Shown piece by piece: positions 18,218 to 26,257 of a DNA stretch of 36,058 nucleotides. The stretch is taken from contig CAIKHZ010000251.1 of NCBI GenBank assembly GCA_903827375.1, forward strand, positions 1 to 36,058. Reading direction: 5' to 3'. Every line of letters starts with the position of its first letter. The first letter of the stretch is position 1. A program made the translations under genes and the position numbers. Source of the stretch: Akkermansiaceae bacterium. GTDB taxonomy: Bacteria > Verrucomicrobiota > Verrucomicrobiia > Verrucomicrobiales > Akkermansiaceae. Under the pieces are notes generated by a model. It was not told the origin of the DNA, searched no databases, and saw only the letters and a list, made by a program, of their open reading frames with translations.

Positions 18218-18732
18218 GGCTGGTGTAAATTGGCGTGAAATGATTGGCGCTTGTAACGAGCCAGTATGAGTAGGAAAACACCTAGGCTCGACGCTAGGAC
18301 CGGGCGCTCCCAACCTGAGAGTCCAGCATTCTTCCAGTGACTCACAAACCAGCCGCTGGCAGGCAGCCAAGTGAAGGAGGTGGCAATGGTGACAAATCCG
18401 CTAAAACGCCAGCCGAAGGTGCCGGCAAGTGCGCTGGCCAGAGCTAGATGCTGGAGAACGCGCAACTCTGTCATCGCCCCGGCGATGCACAGCAACATGG
18501 CCAGACCGAGCCAAGCCGTTCTGGGCGCGATGGGCGTGTGGCGGAAGGAGACGCGCCACCCAATTTGCGGGATCAGCCAAATAGCGCATGCCAGAGGCGA
18601 GCCGCGAGCATAAAGGTCGTGGCCCCAGGCCTCGGTGATGGTGGGCAGTGCCTGCCAAGCGGAGAGGGCGAGCACGGCCATCGGCAAGGTTAAGGATTGC
18701 ATCAGGTTGTGAGTGGGTGGGTGGGGTGTCAT
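18214..18732 (-). CDS. Polytopic membrane protein of an exosortase operon, function unknown
   Basis: The product is 172 residues with about five or six membrane segments (LPMAVLALSAWQALPTI, GSPLACAIWLIPQIGW, TAWLGLAMLLCIAGAM, ALASALAGTFGWRFSGF, PVLASSLGVFLLILARY). Its ATG overlaps the exosortase stop by 4 nt (ATGA), and its stop overlaps the ATG of the EpsI-like gene in the same way, so it is translationally coupled on both sides. I recognise no domain. The helix spacing and the region around LRVLQHLALASALAG recall the non-catalytic half of an exosortase, but no catalytic Cys/Arg set is present. It may be a partner subunit of the exosortase complex. The frame is open upstream to 18903, but the ATGA start is much more plausible. 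Confidence 0.65.
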   Translation of the reverse strand: MTPHPPTHNLMQSLTLPMAVLALSAWQALPTITEAWGHDLYARGSPLACAIWLIPQIGWRVSFRHTPIAPRTAWLGLAMLLCIAGAMTELRVLQHLALASALAGTFGWRFSGFVTIATSFTWLPASGWFVSHWKNAGLSGWERPVLASSLGVFLLILARYKRQSFHANLHQP

Positions 18733-19532
18733 ATCGATGCAGGAGGGGCCGAGAGAAAATGGCAAAGCGTTTTGGTCATGCCAAGGACTGCCGCGAGAAC
18801 GATCAGACCGGTGAGCCCGTGGAGGACCCCACTGGCCACTTGCGCGTCGAAGGAAAGCGCTATACCTGCGAGAATAAGGATGCGTAGCAAATTGGCGAGC
18901 CAAGCGAGAACGGGCAATAGGGCCAGGAGCATGGTGAAGCGGCGTGAGCTACGGATTTCGTAGGCTCCGTATGCCACGCCGGTGAGCAGGGTCAGTTGCA
19001 ATAAGTTCCAACCAGCGCAGGCGGCTTCAATTTCAACAGGCACACCGAGAACGCTGAGGTGGGTACCGTCGCGTTGGGCGGGCAATTGCAGCAAGGCGAA
19101 GATCTGCTCGGCGACCCAGGCCGAAGACAGGCGCAAGGACCAGCCGAGCGTCTGCCACTCGATGACGAGCCACGGGAAGGAGAGCAGCAAGAGCCAGACC
19201 AAGCGTTCCCGTCCGGCGACCCTGACAAAATTCTGCAGCCCCCACAGCAGCGCCAATAAGCTCCAACTCATGGACAGCAGGGTGAGGCTTCCAATGATCC
19301 AACCACAGGTGAAACCCGCTCCTCCCAGACCGATCAGACGCGGCCGCCGCTCAGCCGTCTCACCCTCCCGGCACTGCCAAGGCCGCCCAACAAAATACGC
19401 CAGTGGCAGCCCCAGCGCCAGAGGCAAGGTGTCCGCCACCGTCTCTGCCCAGCGCCAATCACGCACCCAAATCGCCACGGCCCCCAGCGCCAAGGCACCC
19501 CCGCTGATCCAGATTTGGCGGCTCGGATTCAT
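18729..19532 (-). CDS. Exosortase (PEP-CTERM protein-sorting transpeptidase)
   Basis: The product is a 267-residue integral membrane protein with about seven or eight helices. The exosortase/archaeosortase active-site pattern is visible: the Cys in EAACAGWNLLQL (Cys 172), the Arg in NLLRILIL (Arg 217) and the His in GVLHGLTG (His 238). Exosortases cut at PEP-CTERM tripartite tails in the inner membrane and pass the protein to an acceptor on the way to the surface or extracellular matrix. A matching substrate is encoded two genes upstream (21515-22351). The ATG overlaps the stop of the TPR gene by 4 nt, and its own stop overlaps the next ATG. Subtype (XrtA to XrtY series) cannot be assigned from motifs alone. 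The length is close to single-domain exosortases without the fused EpsI, which here is a separate gene. Confidence 0.88.
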   Translation of the reverse strand: MNPSRQIWISGGALALGAVAIWVRDWRWAETVADTLPLALGLPLAYFVGRPWQCREGETAERRPRLIGLGGAGFTCGWIIGSLTLLSMSWSLLALLWGLQNFVRVAGRERLVWLLLLSFPWLVIEWQTLGWSLRLSSAWVAEQIFALLQLPAQRDGTHLSVLGVPVEIEAACAGWNLLQLTLLTGVAYGAYEIRSSRRFTMLLALLPVLAWLANLLRILILAGIALSFDAQVASGVLHGLTGLIVLAAVLGMTKTLCHFLSAPPASI

Positions 19533-21493
19533 GGCTTTTTAGATTTTTCCGCAGCGTCGATTGCGATCAGGTTTTCACGAAACTTCGGCTGTTCGGGAAA
19601 ACGTCTGGCTAACAAAATTGTCCATTTTCGTGCTTGTTCAAAGTCGCCGGCTGAAAAGGCTTCTTTAGAGAGGAAAATCATGGCGTCGGCCGACTGCTCG
19701 CCAAGTTCTTGATAGATGCGGATGGTTTCGGCCCGTGATCCCTCGGCCAAGGCGCAACGGGCGAGTACTTCCTTGCCCTGCGAGCTGGTGGCGAGGGCAG
19801 GCGTGGCCAGTGTGATTTGGCGGGCCTTGGCGGGATTGCCACGCCCGAGTTCGGCCAAGGCGAGTGTCCATGCGGCACGGCTGGCATGGGGGGACTGGCC
19901 TGCTGCGACGGATTGGAGACTGGCTAAGCCCTGATCGAACGCACCGCTGGTTAGAAGCAATTCGCCAAGCAGCAACTCAGCGGCGCTGCTGCGTCTAGGC
20001 AGCCCCGCCAGCCATCGACGGGCCGACTCCTTCCCATCCCTCAATAACAGCGAGCGGCCGTACCCGTAGTCAAACCAATCCGGTCCGTTCGCTTCCATCA
20101 CCAATTTGTCCCCTTGGCCAATCATCACTGCAGCTCCTGCCCAGCCAGAGCCTAACAAAATTCCTACTGCCGCAGTGGGCTGGGCGAGCCACTGCGCCAT
20201 GCTTGCGTCACTGGCAGCGTCGCCCTTGCGCTTCGCCCAGTTGGCAAACGCGGCAACGAACGGGTGAGCATCGTCAGGAGGCACGGGCACATTCTGGCCA
20301 GCCAGGGGCAGGCGTGGGTCTTGGCCGGCGAGGGCTGCTAGGTGGGTGCGCAGGCGCAGTGCAAGCTGGGGCCAGAGGGCTTCTGCCGCATGGGAAAATA
20401 CGACTTCGAGTTGTTTGCGTATGGCGGCTGGCTCGGCCGAGCGAAGAGCCTCGAGTAGGCGCAGCCAGAGCACTTCGGGGCGCTCGCTGGCACCACGGAT
20501 GGTGGCCAGTTCGGCGTCCAAGGAGGCACTCCAAAACACATTGTCTGGGGTGGCAGCCAAGGCTGTGATGAGGGTGCTCCAGCCTTGCAGATGGCAGCTG
20601 GGCAGCGGCTGGCTTAGACGGGTACCGCCGACCCGAGCCCAGAACCAGCACTTCAGTGCATAGACTCCTAGATGGGTCTCTGCAGCGGCTTCGCGCCAGG
20701 TTTCCGCAGCGGCCGCGAGGTTGCCAACCCGCAGATAGAAACCGGCTAGCTGATCGCGGTGCAGCGGGTTGTTACCCGCGCAGAGAACAGCGGCGACGTA
20801 GTCGAGCCGCGCATCATCAAGTCTTCCGGCAGCTTCCTCAATCTGCGCCCGGAATGACAGCAGGTCCGCGTTTCTGGGATCTGCCTTGAGCCCCTCGTCA
20901 ATCGTGCCCATCGCCTTCCACGGCTCTTTGGCCTCCAGCAGCGCCAACCTGGCATGGCGCTGTGCGTCAGCCACTCCACTCAGCTGCGCGTTGCGAAGCA
21001 GCTCGCGTGCATCGTCGGGTAATTTCCGGGCTAGCAGGCGGTCCGCCTCAAGCAGCGTCCATTGGCCGATATTGCTACTCTTGGCAGCCCATTTCTCAAC
21101 AAATGCCTGATATCCCTTATCATCGCGGGCCCGCATCGCCTCACGAGCCAATTCCAGATCGGCTGCCTCCCGCAGGCCCGGATTGATCCAGTTCGCACTG
21201 TCGCTACCCAGCGCTAAGCGTAACAGGCCTGTGTCGCGGGTGGTTAGTGCGCTTTTAAGCTCGCCTAAGCGGATTTCCCGATCCATCGCCCCGCGCATTC
21301 CGGGGTCGGCGATGCTCTGGAGCGCGGCTCTGGCGGCAACAAAGTCAGTGGTGTTTATACCCTTTTCAATGGTCGTCAGGGCAAGGTGGGTCCTTTTTGA
21401 CACCACAGCTTTGCGCCACAAGCCGAGGCCAACTGCCATCAAGGAAAGCGCAAGCCCAGTACCGATGCATAGCCTCTTGATGGATGTTGCCAT
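19529..21493 (-). CDS. Membrane-anchored TPR-like repeat protein of the exosortase operon
   Basis: The product is 654 residues. An N-terminal helix (about 8-26, LCIGTGLALSLMAVGLGLW) would hold it in the inner membrane with the bulk in the periplasm. The rest is alpha-helical with degenerate TPR-type repeats, clearest at about 150-290 (AKEPWKAMGTIDEGLKADPR, AGRLDDARLDYVAAVL, GNLAAAAETWREAA) and 480-640 (LGELLLTSGAFDQGLASLQS, ELGRGNPAKARQITL, GDFEQARKWTILLARRFPEQ). TPR proteins such as PrsT/PEP-TPR accompany exosortase loci elsewhere, where they are thought to scaffold export or polymer assembly. The start lies 21 nt after the stop of the PEP-CTERM gene, and its stop overlaps the exosortase ATG by 4 nt. 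Precise function is unknown. Confidence 0.75.
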   Translation of the reverse strand: MATSIKRLCIGTGLALSLMAVGLGLWRKAVVSKRTHLALTTIEKGINTTDFVAARAALQSIADPGMRGAMDREIRLGELKSALTTRDTGLLRLALGSDSANWINPGLREAADLELAREAMRARDDKGYQAFVEKWAAKSSNIGQWTLLEADRLLARKLPDDARELLRNAQLSGVADAQRHARLALLEAKEPWKAMGTIDEGLKADPRNADLLSFRAQIEEAAGRLDDARLDYVAAVLCAGNNPLHRDQLAGFYLRVGNLAAAAETWREAAAETHLGVYALKCWFWARVGGTRLSQPLPSCHLQGWSTLITALAATPDNVFWSASLDAELATIRGASERPEVLWLRLLEALRSAEPAAIRKQLEVVFSHAAEALWPQLALRLRTHLAALAGQDPRLPLAGQNVPVPPDDAHPFVAAFANWAKRKGDAASDASMAQWLAQPTAAVGILLGSGWAGAAVMIGQGDKLVMEANGPDWFDYGYGRSLLLRDGKESARRWLAGLPRRSSAAELLLGELLLTSGAFDQGLASLQSVAAGQSPHASRAAWTLALAELGRGNPAKARQITLATPALATSSQGKEVLARCALAEGSRAETIRIYQELGEQSADAMIFLSKEAFSAGDFEQARKWTILLARRFPEQPKFRENLIAIDAAEKSKKP

Positions 21494-21514
21494 TAGGATT
21501 GGGTCTGTTTTTGA

Positions 21515-22351
21515 TCACGTTGCACGGCTGATGCGACGACGATTGAATCCAAACAGGGATCCCCCAGCCAGCAGGGCACCGAGTGCCAATGACGGCTCTG
21601 GAGCCGCCACCATGAGTTTGGCGACATTGGCGCTGCCGAGATACACGGCAAAGTAAAGATCATTGTAGTCGTGATCTCCTCCGCCAACCATGTCTTCAAA
21701 GCTGACGATCAGGTAGGGGGAGCCCGGTGTCGCCATGGCGACGGCGTGGACGATGCCGTCAGAGTTGAGGCTTTGATTGGTGGACAGCACTTGAGAGCCG
21801 CCATTGGCTCCATTGGCGATGAGAAAGAAGTCAAGGGCGGTGCCGGCTTTGAGGGTGCCTAGGTTTACGAAGTCGCCGGGCAGCAAGGGTTCGCCGACAG
21901 AGCGCAGGGGCGTGCCGGTGCCCCCTAAACCTACGGAGCTGGAGGCGTTGGGAAAAATCAAGGAGGCACCCGGGCTGTTTGGGCCGAGATCGGTTGTTGA
22001 GATGCCGAGAGTGTTTTGGTAGGCCGCGCCCTCGCCGAGGAAATACGCCCGTGCGGTGACGTCCTCGCCGAGTACCAGCTTGGAAGGGTCAAATCCAATA
22101 GTGGCTAGGTACTGGGACGATTCGTTCCTGTATTCCGGCAGCAATTTCAGCTCCGAGGTCATCATCCCGGGCAACACGTTGGCTTGGAAGGCCGCTGATG
22201 CCGCGTCTGATCCGGCAATCTGCACCGGGGCGTCAATAGTCAGATTGTAGGGAGTGGCCGGCGACTGTATCGGGCTAGCTACCTGTGCAGGCGCGAGGGT
22301 TGCTAGACCAATCCAAGCAAATGTCACCATGCAATAATTGTAGGTATGCAT
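21515..22351 (-). CDS. DUF4114-type PEP-CTERM surface protein, likely exosortase substrate
   Basis: The product is 278 residues. A signal peptide (about 1-22, ending APAQVA) leads into a beta-rich domain with the DUF4114 hallmark SFEDMVGGGDHDYNDLYFAV, an acidic, probably Ca-binding motif. The C-terminus is a PEP-CTERM tripartite tail: APEPS at 250-254, a hydrophobic helix (255-270) and the basic stop FNRRR (269-273). It would be exported by Sec, cut by the exosortase and released to the envelope or matrix. It is the first gene of the apparent operon containing the exosortase. The ATG at 22351 is used; an ATG at 22330 (MVTFAWIGLA) also gives a valid signal peptide. A TTGACT box at 22381-22386 (minus strand) with a poor -10 lies just upstream. 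Confidence 0.87.
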   Translation of the reverse strand: MHTYNYCMVTFAWIGLATLAPAQVASPIQSPATPYNLTIDAPVQIAGSDAASAAFQANVLPGMMTSELKLLPEYRNESSQYLATIGFDPSKLVLGEDVTARAYFLGEGAAYQNTLGISTTDLGPNSPGASLIFPNASSSVGLGGTGTPLRSVGEPLLPGDFVNLGTLKAGTALDFFLIANGANGGSQVLSTNQSLNSDGIVHAVAMATPGSPYLIVSFEDMVGGGDHDYNDLYFAVYLGSANVAKLMVAAPEPSLALGALLAGGSLFGFNRRRISRAT

Positions 22352-22472
22352 GCGCAGAGTTTTCCCACCCCGGTTAGCAAAGTCAATGGGTGATTGTCGA
22401 ATCAGTATGGGACCTAGGGCTTATGCTGCCCCTCGCCAGATCCGTCAGATACGCATCCTTGCCAACTTGGCT

Positions 22473-22501
22473 TTGACCTGTGACGGGTTTGCCGCTATGC
22501 C
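22473..22501 (+). promoter_or_regulatory. Possible sigma-70 promoter for pheS
   Basis: TTGACC (22473-22478), a 17-bp spacer and TATGCC (22496-22501) resemble -35 and -10 boxes. The start codon chosen for pheS (22515) lies only 13 nt after the -10 box, which would give a very short leader. This is weak support from pattern alone. Confidence 0.3.
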
Positions 22502-22514
22502 ACAGGCCTTTCCC

Positions 22515-23531
22515 ATGAAGGAGCAAATCGGAACCATCGAAAAAGACGCCCTCGCCCAGATCACCGCCGCCACCAGCGAGCGCATGCTTGATGACGCCCG
22601 CGTCGCCGTGCTCGGCAAGAAGGGTAGCCTCACGCTGGTGGCCGCCGGCATCAAGGACGTGCCCAAGGAAGAGAAGGCCGCCGTCGGCCAACTTCTCAAT
22701 GCCGCCCGAGCTGTCATCAGCGCCGCCCTCGACGTCAAGCAGACAGCGTTGCGCGGGATCGCCGACCGAGCGGCGCTGGCGGGTATGGATCCCACCTTGC
22801 CGGCGCGTGCGCTGCCGCCTGGCGCTCTGCATCCGCTCACCCAAATCCGCGATCAGGCGATCAGCATCCTGCGGCGGATGGGATTTGCCTTGGCCGATGG
22901 GCCGGAAATCGAGGACGAGTTCCATTGCTTCGATGCCCTCAACACGCCGGCCGATCACCCGGCCCGCAACGAAAAGGACACCTTCTACTTTGATTCCGGC
23001 AAGCTTCTGCGCACTCACACGTCCAGCGTGCAAATTCGCAGCATGGAGGCTCAAGCGCCGCCGATCCGTATCATCGCGCCGGGTTCGGCCTATCGCCGCG
23101 ATGAGATTGACGCCACCCATTTGTCGGTTTTCAACCAACTTGAAGGTTTGGCCGTCGGCACGGATATTTCGTTGCCAGACCTGAAAGGCACTCTCGAGTA
23201 TTTTTTCCGCGATCTCTTCGGCACCACCACTGAAGTGCGCTTCCGCCCTCACTTCTTCCCCTTCACCGAACCGAGTTTCGAAATCGACGTCAAACTCCAA
23301 ATCAAGGGCCAAGCTCCACGCTGGATCGAAGTGGCCGGCTGTGGTATGGTCGATCCCGCTGTGTTTGACGCCATCAATAAATCACGCAAAGACAACGCCT
23401 ACGATCCGGAAAATACCACCGGCTTCGCCTTCGGTATGGGCTTGGACCGTCTCGCGATGATTCGCTGGGGCATCCGCGACATTCGGTTGCTTATCGAAAA
23501 TGACGTGCGGTTTTTGCGCCAGTTTGCGTAG
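22515..23531 (+). CDS. pheS: Phenylalanine--tRNA ligase alpha subunit
   Basis: The product is 338 residues, the normal PheS length. It catalyses ATP-dependent charging of tRNA-Phe as an alpha2beta2 enzyme with PheT. The N-terminal coiled-coil (KEQIGTIEKDALAQI) is followed by the conserved ARVAVLGKKGSLT, then class II catalytic motifs: HPLTQIRDQAISILRRMGF, GPEIEDEFHCFDALNTPADHPAR, LLRTHTSSVQIR, YRRDEIDATHLSVFNQLEG, FRPHFFPFTEPSFEIDV and the motif 3 segment GFAFGMGLDRLAMIRWGI. I chose ATG 22515 (MKEQIG); an ATG at 22497 would add six residues. It is divergent from the PEP-CTERM operon, with about 160 bp between. pheT follows after 200 bp, unusually far, with a gene remnant in between. Confidence 0.97.
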   Translation: MKEQIGTIEKDALAQITAATSERMLDDARVAVLGKKGSLTLVAAGIKDVPKEEKAAVGQLLNAARAVISAALDVKQTALRGIADRAALAGMDPTLPARALPPGALHPLTQIRDQAISILRRMGFALADGPEIEDEFHCFDALNTPADHPARNEKDTFYFDSGKLLRTHTSSVQIRSMEAQAPPIRIIAPGSAYRRDEIDATHLSVFNQLEGLAVGTDISLPDLKGTLEYFFRDLFGTTTEVRFRPHFFPFTEPSFEIDVKLQIKGQAPRWIEVAGCGMVDPAVFDAINKSRKDNAYDPENTTGFAFGMGLDRLAMIRWGIRDIRLLIENDVRFLRQFA

Positions 23532-23547
23532 GGAAAGTAGATAGAAA

Positions 23548-23655
23548 ATGGACACGGCTGAATGTTGTTACAAAAAGCTGCGGATCTGGGAGTTGGCACG
23601 CGTGCGGGTCATCGAGATCCACCAAAGGCCATGGATCTCTTTATCTCCTGAGTAA
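23548..23655 (+). pseudogene. Possible remnant of a four-helix-bundle (S23-type) protein gene
   Basis: A 35-codon frame starts at ATG 23548 and ends TAA 23655. Its segment YKKLRIWELARVRVIEIHQ resembles the first helix of four-helix-bundle proteins of the 23S rRNA-intervening-sequence group (consensus roughly YxxLxVWQxAhxLvxxIY). The family is normally about 115-125 residues and continues with an SQLRRAAxSIPxNIAEG helix, which is absent here: the frame stops soon after, at SPE. It is therefore probably a decayed or truncated copy between pheS and pheT. Chance resemblance is possible because only about 20 residues match. Confidence 0.35.
23614..23639 (+). other. Inverted repeat between pheS and pheT
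   Basis: GAGATCC and GGATCTC form a perfect 7-bp stem with a 12-nt loop, followed by TTTATCTCC. It could act as a weak terminator or an attenuation-like element ahead of pheT. The stem has only moderate GC and the T-run is broken. Confidence 0.35.
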
Positions 23656-23731
23656 CTTAAATTAACATGTTCATTTTCAAAGAGTTAAAAAACCAGCAAT
23701 TTTCCACTATCAACAATCCTGTATCTCTGAC

Positions 23732-26116
23732 ATGAATATCTCTCTCAACTGGCTCGCCACTCATCTTGATCTAACTGGAAAGTCGATCCAGGAAATCGAC
23801 GACCTTTTCACCTTCGCCGGCGTGGAGGTTGAAGGCATCGTCATCGAAGGCATCACCTCGGAAAAGATCGTGGTGGCGCAGGTGATGGAAGCCGTTCAGC
23901 ACCCGCATGCGGACCGGCTCAAGGTCACCCACGTGGATGCGGGTGAAGGGAGTCTGCGCCAGATTGTGTGCGGCGCGCAAAACTACAAGGTGGGCGACAA
24001 GGTTCCCTGCGCGCTGCCCGGCACCGCGCTTCCAAGCGGCCTAACCATCAGTGAGACGGTGATGCGCAAGGTGGAATCCCGAGGCATGCTCTGCTCCGCC
24101 GCAGAACTCGGCCTGCCGCCCGGAGAGGACGGCTTACTGATTCTTCCGCCGGATTCCCAGATCGGCAAACCGCTCAAGGAGATGTTCGATTCCGATGTCT
24201 TGCTGGAATTGGAGGTCACTCCTAACCGACCCGACTTGCTCAGCCATTATGGCATGGCCCGCGAGCTGGCGACATTGCTCAAAACCCCGCTCAAGCTGCT
24301 GGAAATCCCTGCAATGAGTGTGGCCGTCTCACCCGATACGGCCATCCGCATCGACGCGCCCGCCGCCTGCCCGTTCTATTCGGCTGTGCGCATCACCGGC
24401 GTCACCGTCAAGGACAGCCCGGCTTGGCTCAAGCAGCGGCTGGAGTCAATCGGTCAGCGCCCGATCAATAACATCGTCGATGTCACCAACTACATCTTGC
24501 ATGAGCTCGGCCAGCCTCTGCATGCCTTCGATGCCGCAAAACTCAGCGGTGGCATCGTCGTGCGCCAAGCTGCAGCGGGCGAGGTGTTTCTTGCGCTGGA
24601 TGCTTCCCAACATGTTCTAAGCATCGACGACCTGCTCATCGCTGACGCCTCCGGACGCGCCCTCGCCCTTGGCGGTGTAATGGGTGGTGCCGACAGCGGG
24701 GTGACCACAGCAACCACGGATATTTTGTTGGAATCGGCGTATTTCACTCCATCTAACATTAGGCGGACGTCTCGGCGTTGCGGCCTGTCTTCGGATTCAT
24801 CGTACCGCTTCGAGCGCGGGGTGGACCCATCCGGCGTGCTCGCCGCCTCCGCGCTGGCCGTCAAACTCATTTTGGAAACCGCCGGTGGTAGCGCCGAGGC
24901 CACCACTCTCGTGGCCGGTGAGCCACCCGTCATCACCCGTCCGGTCGCCCTTGTTGGCACCAAGCTGAACCAGCTCATGGGCGGCTCGATTTCCCTGACG
25001 GCCGCCGAAGCCATTCTCACACGGCTCGGTCTAACCAAGCTGGCGGATGCTACCTGGGATGTGCCGTCATTCCGGGCCGACTTGCAACGCCACATCGACC
25101 TGGTTGAGGAAATTGCCCGCGTCCACGGCCTTGATGCCGTCCCTTCTCGCTTGTCAGCCACCTTTGTGCCGGCCAGTGCGAGTGACGCCGCGTATGATTC
25201 AGACATGGTCCTGCGGCGGCGTTTGGCCGCGCTAGGCCTGTATGAATGCCAGACGATCAAGCTCATCGCCGGCCAACAGGTGGGTGATGCCTTGATGTCC
25301 CGGCCGCTGCTCGATGGCGACCTGATTCGCGTCAAGCTTCCCCTCAGCGAGGATCACTCGGTGATGCGCCCAAGCCTGGTCCCCGGCTTGCTCGCCTCGG
25401 CAGCCTTAAATGTTGGCCAGCAGCTCAAATCATTGCGGCTTTTCGAAATCGGGCGGGTATTTCGCAATGCCGGAGGCGGCAAGGCACGCGATCAGGAGAG
25501 CGACTCGCTGGCGATCCTGCTGGCCGGTCCGGCTGAACCGATCGGTTGGGCGCAAACCGGGCGCCAAGCCGATATGTACGACCTGAAGGCGATTCTATCT
25601 GCCTTGCTGGGTGGCCGCGAAATCCGCTTCTCGCCCAAGGACCGGCCGGGTTTCGTCCTCGCCTGCGACATCAAGGTCGAGGCCCAAGTCGTCGGCGTGT
25701 TCGCCCGACTGGCCCCAGCCCGTGAACGCGAACTGGATTTCACCGCGCCGGTCTATCTGGCCGAGCTGGATCTAGCGAAACTGCGCAAGTTGCTGGGCGG
25801 GATCCAACCTGTGGTCGAATTGCCGCTTTTCCCCGGGTCGTCGCGTGATGCCGCGATGGAATTGCCGCTGGCCACTGCCAACGCGCAAATTGAAGGTGTC
25901 ATCGACAAGGCAGCCGAGCCCTTGCTGGTGGCTTATGAATGCTTTGATGTGTTCACAGATCCCAGCGGATTGAAGCTGCCCGTAGATCGCAAATCCCTGG
26001 CCTACCGGTTCCATTACCGCGCCGCCGATCGCACCCTCAAGTCCGACGAGGTCGATGCCGCCCACCAACGGCTGCTCACCGCCCTGTCCACTCAGCTCGG
26101 CGTGAAATTTCGTTAG
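23732..26116 (+). CDS. pheT: Phenylalanine--tRNA ligase beta subunit
   Basis: The product is 794 residues, full bacterial PheT length. In order: the N-terminal segment MNISLNWLATHLDL, an EMAPII-like tRNA-binding domain (about 40-150; ADRLKVTHVDAGEG, QIVCGAQNYKVGDKVPCALPG), the B3/4 editing domain (about 200-380; SIGQRPINNIVDVTNYILHE, QPLHAFDAAKLSGGIVVR), the B5 domain (about 400-470), a catalytic-like core (SLVPGLLASAALNVGQQL, LFEIGRVF) and the C-terminal anticodon-binding FDX-ACB domain (about 705-794; FPGSSRDAAMELPL, SLAYRFHYRAADRTLKSDEV). It forms the alpha2beta2 enzyme with PheS and supplies editing and tRNA recognition. The start ATG at 23732 has no Shine-Dalgarno. It may have its own promoter because of the 200-bp gap after pheS. 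Confidence 0.97.
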   Translation: MNISLNWLATHLDLTGKSIQEIDDLFTFAGVEVEGIVIEGITSEKIVVAQVMEAVQHPHADRLKVTHVDAGEGSLRQIVCGAQNYKVGDKVPCALPGTALPSGLTISETVMRKVESRGMLCSAAELGLPPGEDGLLILPPDSQIGKPLKEMFDSDVLLELEVTPNRPDLLSHYGMARELATLLKTPLKLLEIPAMSVAVSPDTAIRIDAPAACPFYSAVRITGVTVKDSPAWLKQRLESIGQRPINNIVDVTNYILHELGQPLHAFDAAKLSGGIVVRQAAAGEVFLALDASQHVLSIDDLLIADASGRALALGGVMGGADSGVTTATTDILLESAYFTPSNIRRTSRRCGLSSDSSYRFERGVDPSGVLAASALAVKLILETAGGSAEATTLVAGEPPVITRPVALVGTKLNQLMGGSISLTAAEAILTRLGLTKLADATWDVPSFRADLQRHIDLVEEIARVHGLDAVPSRLSATFVPASASDAAYDSDMVLRRRLAALGLYECQTIKLIAGQQVGDALMSRPLLDGDLIRVKLPLSEDHSVMRPSLVPGLLASAALNVGQQLKSLRLFEIGRVFRNAGGGKARDQESDSLAILLAGPAEPIGWAQTGRQADMYDLKAILSALLGGREIRFSPKDRPGFVLACDIKVEAQVVGVFARLAPARERELDFTAPVYLAELDLAKLRKLLGGIQPVVELPLFPGSSRDAAMELPLATANAQIEGVIDKAAEPLLVAYECFDVFTDPSGLKLPVDRKSLAYRFHYRAADRTLKSDEVDAAHQRLLTALSTQLGVKFR

Positions 26117-26152
26117 CCGCTAGCCCCAAGCGAAGAAAGAAAATGGGGAGAT

Positions 26153-26246
26153 AGAAGACTGCAAGACAGAAGACAAGAGGAAGAAGCGCCATGCTCCGCC
26201 CAATGGCTCGGCTTCTGTCTTGGAGCGCAGCGGTCTTCTGTCTTGG
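26153..26246. repeat. Imperfect inverted repeat with AAGACAGAAG motifs
   Basis: The decamer AAGACAGAAG occurs on the plus strand at 26163-26172 and twice on the minus strand (26212-26221 and 26235-26244). Longer arms around them (AGAAGACTGC against GCAGCGGTCTTCT) and an inner pair (GAAGCGCCAT against ATGGCTCGGCTTC) allow a large branched hairpin. It sits between the convergent ends of pheT and smpB. It may work as a bidirectional terminator or be a relic of a repetitive element. Confidence 0.55.
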
Positions 26247-26257
26247 ACTATCGATTT

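Noticed and set aside
22383-23312. 309-codon minus-strand ORF opposite pheS
   Set aside because: It is antisense to a highly conserved housekeeping gene, so it is a codon-structure artefact.
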